From: Parvimonas sp035282405
GTDB taxonomy: Bacteria; Bacillota; Clostridia; Tissierellales; Peptoniphilaceae
Assembly: GCF_035282405.1 (NCBI RefSeq)
Contig: NZ_JAYKBP010000002.1
Location: forward strand, 1-64,000
Direction of reading: 5' to 3'
DNA length: 64,000 bases
The position numbers and the translations under genes are program-made. The stretch's first letter is position 1, and every line of letters begins with the position of its first letter. The notes below the pieces were generated by a model. The model ran no database searches. It was not told the DNA's origin and worked only from the letters and a program-made list of their open reading frames with translations. Positions 10,082 to 20,034 of this stretch are shown piece after piece.

Positions 10082-11122
10082 TCAATGAATATTAATTAAA
10101 TATTCTTTTACTTCACTTTTACTAAGTTTATACTTATTCGCTTCTGCTATTCTAATTAAATTTTCATTTTGAATATTCAACTGAATAATAAACTTGAGTA
10201 AAGTAGAAATTGAATTATCATAGTCTTTAAGTTTCTTTAAATGGCTAAGATAAACATATTCGTTAATATTTCTATTTGAAACAATAGTATTTCCATTTGC
10301 ATCTTCAAGAGTATGTCTTAATTTGGTTTTCTTTATCTTCTCAACAATAACCTCAACACTGTCGCTATATATCAGGTCCTTTAAAAAATCACCCTTAATA
10401 TATTTCCCATATCGTAAACTATAACTGTAAATTTCCTCATTCGGTAAATCATAATATTTTTTAGCTCTGATTATCCATTGAAGATTGATTGTATCTATTA
10501 AAGTAGAAAAATAATCATTAAAAATAGCCTGACTCGACTTTGATAATTTATCAATAGCATTTTTCATTGATTGAAAATATAAACTATCTAATTTCATTTC
10601 AACATGAAAATGAAGTCTAAATATATCTTCATCAGTAAGAGAAGCAATTGCCTTTTTATAAACTGTACCTTTCAAAACATCTAAAGCCTGATTAAAAGTT
10701 TCACAATTTACTAGTTTAGAATAATCAATATGTTTATTTTTCCTATACATTATTGTATCTCTTTCCAAGTCTATCTTTTCATTTTCAACAATGCTTCTAA
10801 GAATTATTTTTAAATCTTTAAATTCATACTTCATAAGCATAACTTCCATAATCTTTTTATCCTCACCAAAGAGGAAAAATTTTAATCTGCCAAGTAAATC
10901 AGCTTCAATCTTATTGAGCATAAATTCTGTATCGTATCTATTTCTCATAGATCTTTCTTCATACAAAGGAATCTCATATTTATATAATATATTATTCTTT
11001 AAATAATCAACTATTTCATGCCTTTGTTCAAAAGATAAAATTTTATCATAATCAGATTCTTTTAAAATTCCCTTTCTTAAAACTCCGATTTTTGCATTAA
11101 TTGAATGAAAATTATTCCCCAT
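10082..11122 (-). CDS. atpC: V-type ATP synthase subunit C
   Basis: Cone-shaped subunit (eukaryotic d homologue) that links the central shaft to the K ring. About 346 residues, all-helical, with the YGKYIKGDFLKDL and SKSEVKEYLINIH C-terminal features. The ATG at 11122 has GGTGAG five bases upstream and overlaps the end of the upstream G/H gene by 11 nt; a GTG at 11131 is the less likely alternative. Confidence 0.9.
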   Translation of the reverse strand: MGNNFHSINAKIGVLRKGILKESDYDKILSFEQRHEIVDYLKNNILYKYEIPLYEERSMRNRYDTEFMLNKIEADLLGRLKFFLFGEDKKIMEVMLMKYEFKDLKIILRSIVENEKIDLERDTIMYRKNKHIDYSKLVNCETFNQALDVLKGTVYKKAIASLTDEDIFRLHFHVEMKLDSLYFQSMKNAIDKLSKSSQAIFNDYFSTLIDTINLQWIIRAKKYYDLPNEEIYSYSLRYGKYIKGDFLKDLIYSDSVEVIVEKIKKTKLRHTLEDANGNTIVSNRNINEYVYLSHLKKLKDYDNSISTLLKFIIQLNIQNENLIRIAEANKYKLSKSEVKEYLINIH

Positions 11123-11438
11123 AAAACTCACCGCTTTCTAAAAGAGAATCAGCAAAATTTTTGATTAAGATTTCTTTTTTATCTTCAAAAATATTCTTTA
11201 TAGTTTCAGCCTTTTTACTATATTCCACTAATTTATCCTTATCTTCACTCTCTATTGAAGAAAGATGTAATTTAAGATTTTCTTGTTCTTCTTCCAATAC
11301 TTTATTATATTCATCATCTATAACTTTCATCTTTTCTTTTCTATCTTTAAGTAATCTTTGTTTCTCAACTTCTAATCTTTGTTGATAATCCTCAGCACCT
11401 TTATCAATATCAAATATATTTTTTATAAAACTTTCCAT
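11112..11438 (-). CDS. V-type ATP synthase subunit G/H (peripheral stalk)
   Basis: First gene of the V-ATPase operon. 108 residues, almost entirely one charged helix (K/E/Q-rich, about residues 15-95), matching the ATPase subunit H/NtpF family that forms a coiled coil with E in the peripheral stalk. AGGAGG stands at proper distance before the ATG. Function rests on composition, length and position more than on sharp motifs. Confidence 0.8.
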   Translation of the reverse strand: MESFIKNIFDIDKGAEDYQQRLEVEKQRLLKDRKEKMKVIDDEYNKVLEEEQENLKLHLSSIESEDKDKLVEYSKKAETIKNIFEDKKEILIKNFADSLLESGEFYGE

Positions 11439-11481
11439 AAATGCCTCCTTTCTAAAAATTTTAAATTATTAAATTTTCTCC

Positions 11482-11510
11482 AAAACAAAAGCGCATTCGT
11501 AAAAATGCAC
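11482..11510 (-). terminator. terminator-like hairpin in the V-ATPase leader
   Basis: Minus strand stem GTGCATT / AATGCGC (one G-T wobble) with a six-base loop, followed by TTTTGTTTT. It lies about 45 nt before the first V-ATPase gene, downstream of any promoter in this gap, so it would act either as the terminator of the zinc-ribbon gene or as an attenuator in the V-ATPase leader. Confidence 0.5.
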
Positions 11511-11535
11511 TTCCAATTTTGCGATAAAAAATTAG

Positions 11536-11580
11536 AAAATTGTTCACATAATGGCAAGCTCAATTATTGTAAACAATTTT
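11536..11580. promoter_or_regulatory. 13-nt inverted repeat upstream of the V-ATPase operon
   Basis: Arms AAAATTGTTCACA (11536-11548) and TGTAAACAATTTT (11568-11580) pair at 12 of 13 positions across 19 nt. This gap (11439-11740) has no gene. Several weak -35/-10 pairs occur on the minus strand (TTGTAA and TATATT near 11600-11625) but none is convincing. The repeat may be an operator or a long stem in the leader RNA. Confidence 0.5.
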
Positions 11581-11740
11581 GAAATTTTATTCTCTAATAT
11601 AATATTTAAATTTAATTTACAATAAGTTCATATAAAATAGACTTCATCTCGCCATAATCAACAATTATCAATATAAAAATTTTAATTGTTCAATCAGTTA
11701 TTCTTTACTCTATTTATTTAAAATATAATTTAGCATACAA

Positions 11741-11998
11741 TTATTTATCATAAAACTCTACTAAGGGCATTATTAAATCGGAATTTTTATTATCTACTTT
11801 TATTCCCCATCCACAAACTGGACATTCCAAAAACTTCGTTGATGATAACGGAAAAATTGGAATAAAAAATAGTGTAAACCATCTTCTATTATTATAAAGC
11901 GTCCATATTGAAGTGTTATTACAATGACCACAACTACATACTTCTTTAGTTTGTCCTATTTCTTTACTCTTTACCTTTGTTCCGTATAATATTATCAT
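11741..11998 (-). CDS. small zinc-ribbon protein
   Basis: 85 residues. Two cysteine knuckles (CSCGHC at about 23-28 and CPVCGWG at about 58-64) flank a hydrophobic WFTLFFIPIFPLS stretch, the pattern of the zinc-ribbon family of short, probably membrane-associated bacterial proteins (zinc_ribbon_15-like). Function unknown. The start at 11998 is set by AGGAGG four bases upstream; a frame extension to 12049 has no ribosome site. It has its own promoter. Confidence 0.7.
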   Translation of the reverse strand: MIILYGTKVKSKEIGQTKEVCSCGHCNNTSIWTLYNNRRWFTLFFIPIFPLSSTKFLECPVCGWGIKVDNKNSDLIMPLVEFYDK

Positions 11999-12120
11999 TC
12001 TTCCTCCTAAATACCAAATTTTATATCCAGTATTTTTATCATGCCTCAAACTAAAAGTTCATTGCTAAAATTATAATATACTTTTCAAGAATTATTTTCA
12101 TTCGCCTTGAAAACATATAT

Positions 12121-12149
12121 ATTATACACCTATGTTTTTATAAAATCAA
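12121..12149 (-). promoter_or_regulatory. promoter for the zinc-ribbon gene
   Basis: Minus strand TTGATT (12144-12149), 17-nt spacer, TATAAT (12121-12126). It leaves a ~115-nt leader before the start at 11998. A second candidate, TTGAGG to TATAAA with 18 nt, lies closer to the gene. Confidence 0.6.
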
Positions 12150-12185
12150 GCACTCAAATAAAATTTTTTACAATTTAAAAAAACA

Positions 12186-12665
12186 CTAGTTTCTTTGTTT
12201 TAACTTCTTATAATTACTGTCTTCTTTATAATTTTTACAAAATTTTTCATATAATTTAATTAAACTCTTTTCAGAAATATCTTTTCTCTTATAGTTAAGC
12301 AAATAATATTTATTTTTAAGATTAAAATCAATCCTTGAAGTTTTAGAAAACACGAAAAGAAATATCTCATTTCCATTAAATTCAGTTTCTACAGAAGGCG
12401 AAGATTTTTCTGTATCTTCCATTGTAATTTTAAATCTAAATTTACAATCAGAAATTAGATTAAAAAACTCTTTTTTATCCTCATCAGACTCTATATTTGC
12501 TGTATATCCACTTCCCTCAAAATATACTTTAATTACTTTATTATTTACAATTTCATTTTTTAAAGAATGTAATTCATATTTATATCTTAAAAATACTGAT
12601 AAAAATATTATACATACTATAGCTAAAATGATTGATATAATCTTTAAAATTTTTTTATTTTTCAT
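12186..12665 (-). CDS. membrane-anchored small protein, unknown function
   Basis: 159 residues: a short basic N-terminus, one hydrophobic segment (about 7-27, no lipobox Cys) and a soluble domain presumably outside the membrane. The stretch IESDEDKKEFFNLISD, later YYLLNYKRKDISEKSLIKLY, looks related by eye to part of the 25848-26756 protein (TIEEKKEIIDLITD, then LINYSVGGRYLKEESLNKLF), so the two may be paralogues, possibly DUF5301-like. It follows the ABC exporter pair and may be co-transcribed with it. No function can be assigned; an accessory or immunity role to the exporter is only a guess. Confidence 0.7.
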   Translation of the reverse strand: MKNKKILKIISIILAIVCIIFLSVFLRYKYELHSLKNEIVNNKVIKVYFEGSGYTANIESDEDKKEFFNLISDCKFRFKITMEDTEKSSPSVETEFNGNEIFLFVFSKTSRIDFNLKNKYYLLNYKRKDISEKSLIKLYEKFCKNYKEDSNYKKLKQRN

Positions 12666-12702
12666 AAATGAAACTTCTCCTTTAAAGTATATAAGATATT
12701 AA

Positions 12703-14439
12703 TTATAAATAATTTTGCTTTTGTGCATCCCACATTTTCTTATAATAATCGCAATTTTTTAATAAATTGATATGAGTATCATAAGCTAAAATTTCTCCTT
12801 CATCTAATATTAAAATCTTATCTGAAAATTTTATGCTACCCAATCTATGAGTTATAATTACACCTGTTTTGTCAGATAAAATTTTTTTAAAAATATCGTA
12901 AATGTCTTTTTCAAAAATAGGGTCTATTTCTGCTGTTGGTTCGTCTAAAACTAAAAAATTACTATCTTTATAAATTCCTCTACAAATAGCAAGTTTTTGC
13001 CACTGTCCTCCTGATAGTTCCAGTCCTCCTATTTCTTTTCTTAATAGTTTTTCGTAATATTCACTTTTAAATCCCATTGATTTCATAATAGCAAAAGAAT
13101 CCGCACTAGATTCACTGCCTAGCTCAATATTATTTCTAACATCTAAAGGATATTTGCAAAAATCTTGAAAGACAACTGAATTTTTTGCAATTAATTTGTT
13201 AGATTCGGACTCACTTGGCTTATATAATCCAAGTAAAATCTTTGCCAGAGTACTTTTCCCAGAACCATTTTTGCCAACTATAGCAATAATCTCTCCTCTA
13301 TTTATCTTCAAATTTATATTTTTTAAACAATAATTTTTAGCATTTGGATATTTGAACTTCAAATTAGATAATTCTACAGAATTATCATTATGAAAGATTT
13401 CTTTTTCAAATTCTAAGCTCATAAATTCAAAGTATGGTACAGATAATTTTGAGAACATCATAATATATCCTTGTAGCGAAAAAATTTCTTCAATAAATTT
13501 TGAAATTATATTTACACCCACTATAACGATAATCAAATTACCGATATCATTGGTATTTATATAATCGAATGTAGCCAGTAGATATATTGATATTTTTCCT
13601 AAATATATTAATAATTTCGAAATTAATTCTATGATATATATCTTTTTATTCAAAATAGAAAACTTCTTATTGTGTTCATTAAATACCTTATTTAATTTTT
13701 TTAAAACAAAATCTAAAGTATTATATATTTTAAATTCTGCATAAGTTGAATCTTCTAAAATACAATTCTCAATCTCTTTTTCTCTTCTTTCATATAAGTT
13801 CAAGTCTAAACGATATTTAGTAATGTATCTTCCTTTAAAATAATTTTCTAAAATTAAAGGAAATAATATTAGTATCAAAAAAAATAGATATTTTATATTA
13901 ATAAAAATAATAAAATTTGAAATTAATACAATATTCAAAATTAAACCAAAGTATGAAATAACAGTCTCTACAAGTCTAAATATATTTGTGCTACAAACTG
14001 TTGCTTCATGAATTTTTTCATTTATATTATTTTTTTCATAGTCTATAATTTCAATTTCAGAGCACTTTTTTTGAATTTTTGTTTTTAAAATTTTTTCAAA
14101 ATTTGGAATTAAGATATATTGTATATAGTATCTATCAAAGTAAATTTTCTTTATAGCTATTATAAATAAAAATGTAACATATGGAAGAAATGAAAACACA
14201 ATATTCTTAAAAAAAATATTAAAATCCTCATTTTTAAAAATAACTATCCCTTTAAAAAATTCTCTAGTATAAATCATACCAAACATATAAGTCAAAGCGG
14301 TTATTATTGTAACTAATATCATAATAAATAACTCTTTTCTATATGTACTATAAAATAGATTAATACACCTAGATATCATCTTTATATTAGTCAAAAATTG
14401 ATTTTTGAATTTCATACATTTCAAAATATTTTCCTCCAT
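12703..14439 (-). CDS. ABC exporter, fused permease/ATPase (second of pair)
   Basis: Up to 578 residues: about six membrane segments in the first 330, then an ATPase with Walker A GKNGSGKST, signature LSGGQWQK, Walker B FLVLDEPTAEIDP and the switch His in ITHRLGS. No N-terminal peptidase domain. The start is uncertain: the ATG at 14439 lacks a ribosome site; a TTG at 14424 has GGAGG eight bases upstream; an ATG at 14379 would avoid overlap with the upstream gene. With its partner it likely forms a heterodimeric exporter of peptide or lipid type; the substrate is unknown and no precursor peptide gene was seen nearby. Confidence 0.85.
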   Translation of the reverse strand: MEENILKCMKFKNQFLTNIKMISRCINLFYSTYRKELFIMILVTIITALTYMFGMIYTREFFKGIVIFKNEDFNIFFKNIVFSFLPYVTFLFIIAIKKIYFDRYYIQYILIPNFEKILKTKIQKKCSEIEIIDYEKNNINEKIHEATVCSTNIFRLVETVISYFGLILNIVLISNFIIFINIKYLFFLILILFPLILENYFKGRYITKYRLDLNLYERREKEIENCILEDSTYAEFKIYNTLDFVLKKLNKVFNEHNKKFSILNKKIYIIELISKLLIYLGKISIYLLATFDYINTNDIGNLIIVIVGVNIISKFIEEIFSLQGYIMMFSKLSVPYFEFMSLEFEKEIFHNDNSVELSNLKFKYPNAKNYCLKNINLKINRGEIIAIVGKNGSGKSTLAKILLGLYKPSESESNKLIAKNSVVFQDFCKYPLDVRNNIELGSESSADSFAIMKSMGFKSEYYEKLLRKEIGGLELSGGQWQKLAICRGIYKDSNFLVLDEPTAEIDPIFEKDIYDIFKKILSDKTGVIITHRLGSIKFSDKILILDEGEILAYDTHINLLKNCDYYKKMWDAQKQNYL

Positions 14440-16075
14440 AAGAAATTAATTCATTATGTGTTCCCGATTCAATCAAATTTCCATCTTCAATCAATAAAAT
14501 TATATCAGTATATTTAACAATTCCAAGTCTATGAGAAATAAATATATTTAAGCTTCCAGAAATTTTATCTTGTATATTTTTATAATATTCTAATTCTAAA
14601 AAAGGATCTAAATTAGAAGTAGGTTCATCAAAAATAAAAACTTTTGATTTTCTCAAAAAAACTCTATTAAAAAATATATTTTTCCACTGACCACCTGAAA
14701 GATTAACATTATTCTTGTAATTAATACTGGTGTATGAATCTATTCCATCATTAAAATTTTCAACAAATTCAACAATACTCTTATCTATGTCTAAATCTCC
14801 TTTTTGAGATTCTTCTAAAGTTATATTTTCAAAAATAGTAAATGGATACTTTTTAGGATGTTGAAAAAGCACAGAAAATATCTTTGACTTCTGTTCTAAT
14901 GATATATCATTTATATCAACACCACCTATTCTTATATTACCTTTTTCAACTCTATACAATCCTAATAGCAACTTAATTAAAGTGCTTTTTCCTGAACCAT
15001 TTCTACCTAAAATTGAATAATTCTTTCCAAACTCAAAGGTAAATGAAAAATTCTTAATTATATATTCATCTGAATTAGGATATCTAAAGAAAACTCTATC
15101 AAATTCTATATTATAATTACTTAATTTTACATCTTTTTTTAATAATTTTTTCTTTGTAATAAATTCGTGATATAAATTAATACCATTAATAAAATTAAAA
15201 TAATCTGATATTTTATTTAATTCAGTACCAATTATTTCAGTTATTACAATTAATCCACTATTTAACAAGTAAAAATAGGAAATATTAATGCTTCCCAAAT
15301 TATATAAATATAAACTTGCAATCAGCATAAATAATACAAGAAAATAATTTGAAACTTCATATAAAAAATCAAATTTCAGACGATTTTTAGCATCATTTAA
15401 ATTTTCATTAATAGCATCGTCATACTTATGTAAAAATATCTTATTGTAAAAATTAAAAACATTAAATATTTTTCTTTCATTGGAATGTTTTTTATCTATC
15501 AATATATTATTTATTATATTGTGTTCCTTACAATTTTCCATATATTTAATCCAAATATCTTTAAACGCTTTTAATTGATTATTTTTTAAATACAAAATAA
15601 AAGCAATTACGAATAAATAAGTTATAAACATATATACATTAATATAAAAAATAATAAGCAACACAAAAAGAGCTAAAAACAAATTTATAAGAGTTTTATA
15701 GCAATCTTTAGAAATTTTTATATAATTTTCAATATAATTATTTATTACAAATATTTTATTCTTAAAATTTACACTTTCAAATTCTTTAAGCTCAATATTT
15801 TCAAAAGATTTTAACATATTTAATTTCAATACTTTTTTATATTTTTCTCCATCCTTTTCCAAACTGTAATTTACAAAAATATTAAAAAATTCTCCGACAA
15901 TAAAAAACAATAAAATATACAATAAAACGATTATATCTTCTTTTCTCTTTATTGTTATAATTAATGGAAATATTGAAATTAAAATTAATCTATCTAGTGA
16001 TACAATCAAAGAAGCAAATATAACAATTATTTTTTTATTGATACAATTCTTAAAAACTTGAATGAATGACTTCAT
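14387..16075 (-). CDS. ABC exporter, fused permease/ATPase (first of pair)
   Basis: About 562 residues: membrane half (about 1-320) then ATPase with Walker A GRNGSGKST, signature LSGGQWKN, Walker B VFIFDEPTSNLDP and ISHRLGI. The LSGGQW signature is shared with its partner, supporting a co-evolved pair. ATG at 16075 with GGGAGA upstream; a TTG four codons earlier is less likely. The short gap before it (16088-16213) holds no other gene; only weak promoter candidates are visible there. Confidence 0.87.
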   Translation of the reverse strand: MKSFIQVFKNCINKKIIVIFASLIVSLDRLILISIFPLIITIKRKEDIIVLLYILLFFIVGEFFNIFVNYSLEKDGEKYKKVLKLNMLKSFENIELKEFESVNFKNKIFVINNYIENYIKISKDCYKTLINLFLALFVLLIIFYINVYMFITYLFVIAFILYLKNNQLKAFKDIWIKYMENCKEHNIINNILIDKKHSNERKIFNVFNFYNKIFLHKYDDAINENLNDAKNRLKFDFLYEVSNYFLVLFMLIASLYLYNLGSINISYFYLLNSGLIVITEIIGTELNKISDYFNFINGINLYHEFITKKKLLKKDVKLSNYNIEFDRVFFRYPNSDEYIIKNFSFTFEFGKNYSILGRNGSGKSTLIKLLLGLYRVEKGNIRIGGVDINDISLEQKSKIFSVLFQHPKKYPFTIFENITLEESQKGDLDIDKSIVEFVENFNDGIDSYTSINYKNNVNLSGGQWKNIFFNRVFLRKSKVFIFDEPTSNLDPFLELEYYKNIQDKISGSLNIFISHRLGIVKYTDIILLIEDGNLIESGTHNELISYGGKYFEMYEIQKSIFD

Positions 16076-16213
16076 TAATTCTCCCAACTCCCTATTTCCA
16101 TATAATTATATTTAAGTAAAATATTATAATTATTTTCTCAACTATATAATATATTTTCCTGAAATTAAACTAATTTTACATATTTCTAATATGCAATTAT
16201 ATTTTATCTCATT

Positions 16214-16246
16214 AAAAAATCAAAGTCAAGTTTTGACTTTGATTTT
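16214..16246. terminator. bidirectional terminator after addA
   Basis: A near-perfect palindrome (AATCAAAGTCAA / TTGACTTTGATT, short loop) with A-run on one side and T-run on the other, just behind the addA stop. Its stem core is shared with the terminator at 26865-26898. Confidence 0.88.
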
Positions 16247-16248
16247 TG

Positions 16249-19200
16249 CTAAATTTCAACAAATTCATTTATTCCAAATAGATATAATCCCTTTTTGGCA
16301 ACTTTTTTTCCGGAAATATCTTCAATTGCAGATTTATACAAATCCAATTGGACTTTATATCTTGACTTTACTTCTTCAAGATTTTCTTTTGTTACATAAT
16401 CCGTCTTATAATCCAATAAAATTATTTCCCCGTTTTCATTTTCAAAGAAAAGGTCAATTATTCCAACTACCATAATTTTTTCGTCTTCTTCAATATTTTC
16501 ATCTTTAAATAGATTTTTCAATTTTATATTATAGTCAATGGCTTTTTCTTTAAATAATTTTTCAGATTTATTTGCAATATAAATTTCCTTAAAAATATCA
16601 GACTGAATAAATTTTACTATCCAATTTATTTTTATCGTTTCTGCTTCGTCCAAACTCATAATATTTTTTTCAACGAATGAATTTATTTGCAACTTTACTC
16701 CTTCTCTTATTTTTGAAACATCTTCTGTATCAAATTTTGAAAAGTCTAGAAGTTGCATTGCCAAATGGAAAATAGTTCCTTTTTCTGCAGAATTAAATCC
16801 AACTTTTTCCTCTCCTTGATGAATAAATGACGGAGTTTTTAAAACAAAATTTTCTTTATAATATTTTTGATGTTTTTCCTCATCTTCTTCCTGAATCATC
16901 TTTTTAATTTCAGAAACAGTAATGCTTGATGGCTTGTTTAAAACATTTTTATAAATATATTCTTTGTTAAATCTATCTTCCAAAAATTGTTTAACAGTTC
17001 GCATTTCTTGTTTAACTTCAATATCGTCTTCGTCAGAAATTATTTCATTTGTTTTTATTTCTTCTTTAATTCTTTGATATTCTATAAATTCCTCTGTTTT
17101 AGTATTTACATTTAATTGAAATTTCAAGTCTTCATTTCCTAAAAAGTTTTCTTCTCTTCCCAAACAATTTAAACTCTTTCCATAAACTGTAAGATTATCA
17201 ATAGAACTTAATATCCAATCAAGATAATTATTTATTTTTAGAATTTTATAATTACTTATATTGCCTCTTTCATCAATTCCGGAGCTTATTTCTTCTCTTA
17301 AATTCTCATAATCTTTTACTCTTCCGGTTATTATAAGTTTTTCCTTTGCTCTTGTCATTGCAACATAAAGAAGTCTCATTTCTTCAGCAATTTGTTCGTT
17401 CTTTTTGAATTTTTCAATTTTTTTCTTCATAATGCTGTTAAAAGAAGTTTTTTTATCCATATCATAAACAACTGCACCAAAACCAAGTTTTTGATGTAAA
17501 ACTAAATTGCTGTCGTCAGCTCTGAAATTAAATTTCTTATTCGTATTTGCGAGAAATACAATAGGAAATTCCAAGCCTTTGCTCTTATGAATACTCATTA
17601 TTCTAACTACATTCGCATCTTCAGAAATTAATTTCGCCTCTGAAACATCACTTTTTAAACTGATTTTTTGAATATAATTTACAAAATTAAACAATCCCTT
17701 ATAAGAATTTTTTTCATAATTTTTAGCCTTTTCAAAAAGTAACATCAGATTTGTTTTTCTCTGCTCTCCCATATCCAAAAGTCCGACATAATTATAGTAT
17801 CCTGTATATTTATATAAAAACCATATTAACTCATCAGCTGAAACTAAAGATTTTTTTTGTATAAATAATTTTAAATCGGAAATAAATTTTGCAATTTTTT
17901 CCTTTAGATTTACTCTAATTTCAATATCTTCATCTTCCATTATTTTCATTAAAAGCTCATAAAATTTAAGTTCTCTATCTACAAGTCTTATTTGGCTTAA
18001 TTCTGTTGATGTAAAATTATAAATTGGCGAATACATTACTGAAATTAAAGGAATATCCTGCATAGGATTATCTATAATTTTAAGCAAATTAATTATTGTA
18101 TCAACTTCAAAAGTGTCAAAATATCCACCTGTACTCTCTGCATATATTGGAATATTATATTCTAAAAATACTTCTTCTAAAATTTTTGTATTACTGCTTG
18201 GAGAACGCATCAAAATAACAATATCTTTGTAATCAACTTTCCTATAATCATCCAAATTTTTATCATAAACTTTAAAAGGATTTTCTTTATTGTTCATCAT
18301 ATTGTAGATTGTATTTGCAATTTTTATACATTCAAGTTTAAAAGATTTCATCTCTTCAAAATCTTCTGAATATTCATCAGTTAAAATTATCTCATCTTCG
18401 TCCTCATCATCAGATTTTTCATCGACTAAAAGAATTTCAACCGCACCCCCGACATTTTCATCAATTTCTTTAAAACTTGCCATAGGATTTAATCTTTCGT
18501 CAATAGTATAATCAAGTTCTCCCGTTTCTTTTTTCATTATTTTTGAAAAAACTAGATTTGTTCCCTCAAGGATTTCTTTTCGACTTCTAAAATTCGCATA
18601 GAGCATTATTTTTTTATTAAAACTGTCAATATCATCCTCTATTCTATTATAATTTTCATATTTTTCCATAAAAATACTCGGATCTGCCTGTCTAAATCTA
18701 TAAATACTCTGTTTAACATCTCCAACCATAAATCTGTTATTTTCTTTTGCAACTGCTGATAAAAGAATTTCTTGAACTAGGTTGCTGTCTTGATATTCGT
18801 CAATAAAAACCTCAGCATATTTTTCTTGATATTCCAAAGCGGTTTTTGACGGTTTAATATTTCCATCTTCATCAATATCTACAAGTATCTCTAATGCCAA
18901 ATGTTCAATATCTGCAAAATCTACATAATTAAATTTTTGTTTTCTCTCCCAAAATTTTTCCTTAAATTTAATTACAACATCGGAAATTGAACGAACATAA
19001 GGATAGATTAAATCACTTTCTTTCTTTATATTTTCTAAATCTAAATTTAAAGCTCCAAGTGATTCTGCAATTTCCGACTTTACATTATCCAATTCTTTTT
19101 TAACTTTATTGTATATCTCTTTTACTTCTTCATCACATTTTGAAATTCTAAAACTTCCAAAATTTGAATTTAAAAATTCATAAGATGATTTTTTAAGCTC

Positions 19201-20034
19201 ATCAAATTTTGTATTATCCTTCAAAAAGTTTTTTAAACTTTCCTTTACAACAGATAAGGCATCCAACAAAATATTATAAATATCTATATATTTTTCAAGT
19301 TCAGGATAATTTTCTATTTTTTTCAAATTATTTTTAATACTAAGTTCAAAAAATTCCAAATCCATATCTACATCTTTTGCAATATCCAAGATGTAATTTT
19401 CTAAATAAAAATCATCATCCTTTGTACTCGTATTAAAAAATTCTGCCTTTTCATTTAGCCAAATTTTTGGAAAAGGATGAGAATTCACAAAATTATTTAC
19501 ATTCAATAAAAGTTGTAAAAGTCCTTCATCCGTATTTTTCTTGGCATACCAGTCAACTAGTCTCAAAAAGCTCTCATCATTATTTTCATAAAGCTCTTCA
19601 AATAATTCTTCCATAACTTCTTTGGCTAAAACTTCATTTTCACTTGGATCTATAACTTTTATATTGCTGTCTAAATTAACCAAATGAGCATAAGAAATCA
19701 AAACATCTTTACAAAAAGAGTCAATAGTTGTGATGTCAGCACCGCTAAGGAGCAGTAATTGTTTTTGAAGATGTTCATTTTCCGGATTTTCTTCAAGTTT
19801 TTTTTCAATAGCCTTACTTACTCTTTCTCTCATTTCAGATGCAGCTAATTTTGTAAAAGTTACAACAAGTAATTTGTTGATATCAATCGGATTTTTTTCA
19901 TCTAAAACAAGCTCTATAATTCTTTCGATAAGTACAGCTGTTTTTCCCGAACCTGCCGCAGCAGATACAAGTAAATTCGTATTTCTACTATCTATTACCT
20001 GTCTTTGCTCTTTAGTCCACTTTACTTCACTCAC
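16249..20034 (-). CDS. addA: helicase-nuclease AddAB, subunit AddA
   Basis: UvrD/Rep-type 3'-5' helicase and RecB-family nuclease of the AddAB complex, which processes double-strand breaks and loads RecA. 1261 residues, normal length. Walker A AAGSGKT at 26-32, DEYQDSN Walker B near 412, a UvrD-like C-terminal helicase motif (MSIHKSKGLEFP), and near the end the nuclease motif GIIDLFF...LLDYKTD. It starts with GTG after GAGGTGAG and overlaps the addB stop by one base, so translation is probably coupled. Confidence 0.96.
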   Translation of the reverse strand: MSEVKWTKEQRQVIDSRNTNLLVSAAAGSGKTAVLIERIIELVLDEKNPIDINKLLVVTFTKLAASEMRERVSKAIEKKLEENPENEHLQKQLLLLSGADITTIDSFCKDVLISYAHLVNLDSNIKVIDPSENEVLAKEVMEELFEELYENNDESFLRLVDWYAKKNTDEGLLQLLLNVNNFVNSHPFPKIWLNEKAEFFNTSTKDDDFYLENYILDIAKDVDMDLEFFELSIKNNLKKIENYPELEKYIDIYNILLDALSVVKESLKNFLKDNTKFDELKKSSYEFLNSNFGSFRISKCDEEVKEIYNKVKKELDNVKSEIAESLGALNLDLENIKKESDLIYPYVRSISDVVIKFKEKFWERKQKFNYVDFADIEHLALEILVDIDEDGNIKPSKTALEYQEKYAEVFIDEYQDSNLVQEILLSAVAKENNRFMVGDVKQSIYRFRQADPSIFMEKYENYNRIEDDIDSFNKKIMLYANFRSRKEILEGTNLVFSKIMKKETGELDYTIDERLNPMASFKEIDENVGGAVEILLVDEKSDDEDEDEIILTDEYSEDFEEMKSFKLECIKIANTIYNMMNNKENPFKVYDKNLDDYRKVDYKDIVILMRSPSSNTKILEEVFLEYNIPIYAESTGGYFDTFEVDTIINLLKIIDNPMQDIPLISVMYSPIYNFTSTELSQIRLVDRELKFYELLMKIMEDEDIEIRVNLKEKIAKFISDLKLFIQKKSLVSADELIWFLYKYTGYYNYVGLLDMGEQRKTNLMLLFEKAKNYEKNSYKGLFNFVNYIQKISLKSDVSEAKLISEDANVVRIMSIHKSKGLEFPIVFLANTNKKFNFRADDSNLVLHQKLGFGAVVYDMDKKTSFNSIMKKKIEKFKKNEQIAEEMRLLYVAMTRAKEKLIITGRVKDYENLREEISSGIDERGNISNYKILKINNYLDWILSSIDNLTVYGKSLNCLGREENFLGNEDLKFQLNVNTKTEEFIEYQRIKEEIKTNEIISDEDDIEVKQEMRTVKQFLEDRFNKEYIYKNVLNKPSSITVSEIKKMIQEEDEEKHQKYYKENFVLKTPSFIHQGEEKVGFNSAEKGTIFHLAMQLLDFSKFDTEDVSKIREGVKLQINSFVEKNIMSLDEAETIKINWIVKFIQSDIFKEIYIANKSEKLFKEKAIDYNIKLKNLFKDENIEEDEKIMVVGIIDLFFENENGEIILLDYKTDYVTKENLEEVKSRYKVQLDLYKSAIEDISGKKVAKKGLYLFGINEFVEI

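Noticed and set aside
11536..11580. Rex-type redox operator reading of the V-ATPase inverted repeat
   Set aside because: Rex sites are compact TTGT-based palindromes with a short central spacer; here the arms are 19 nt apart.
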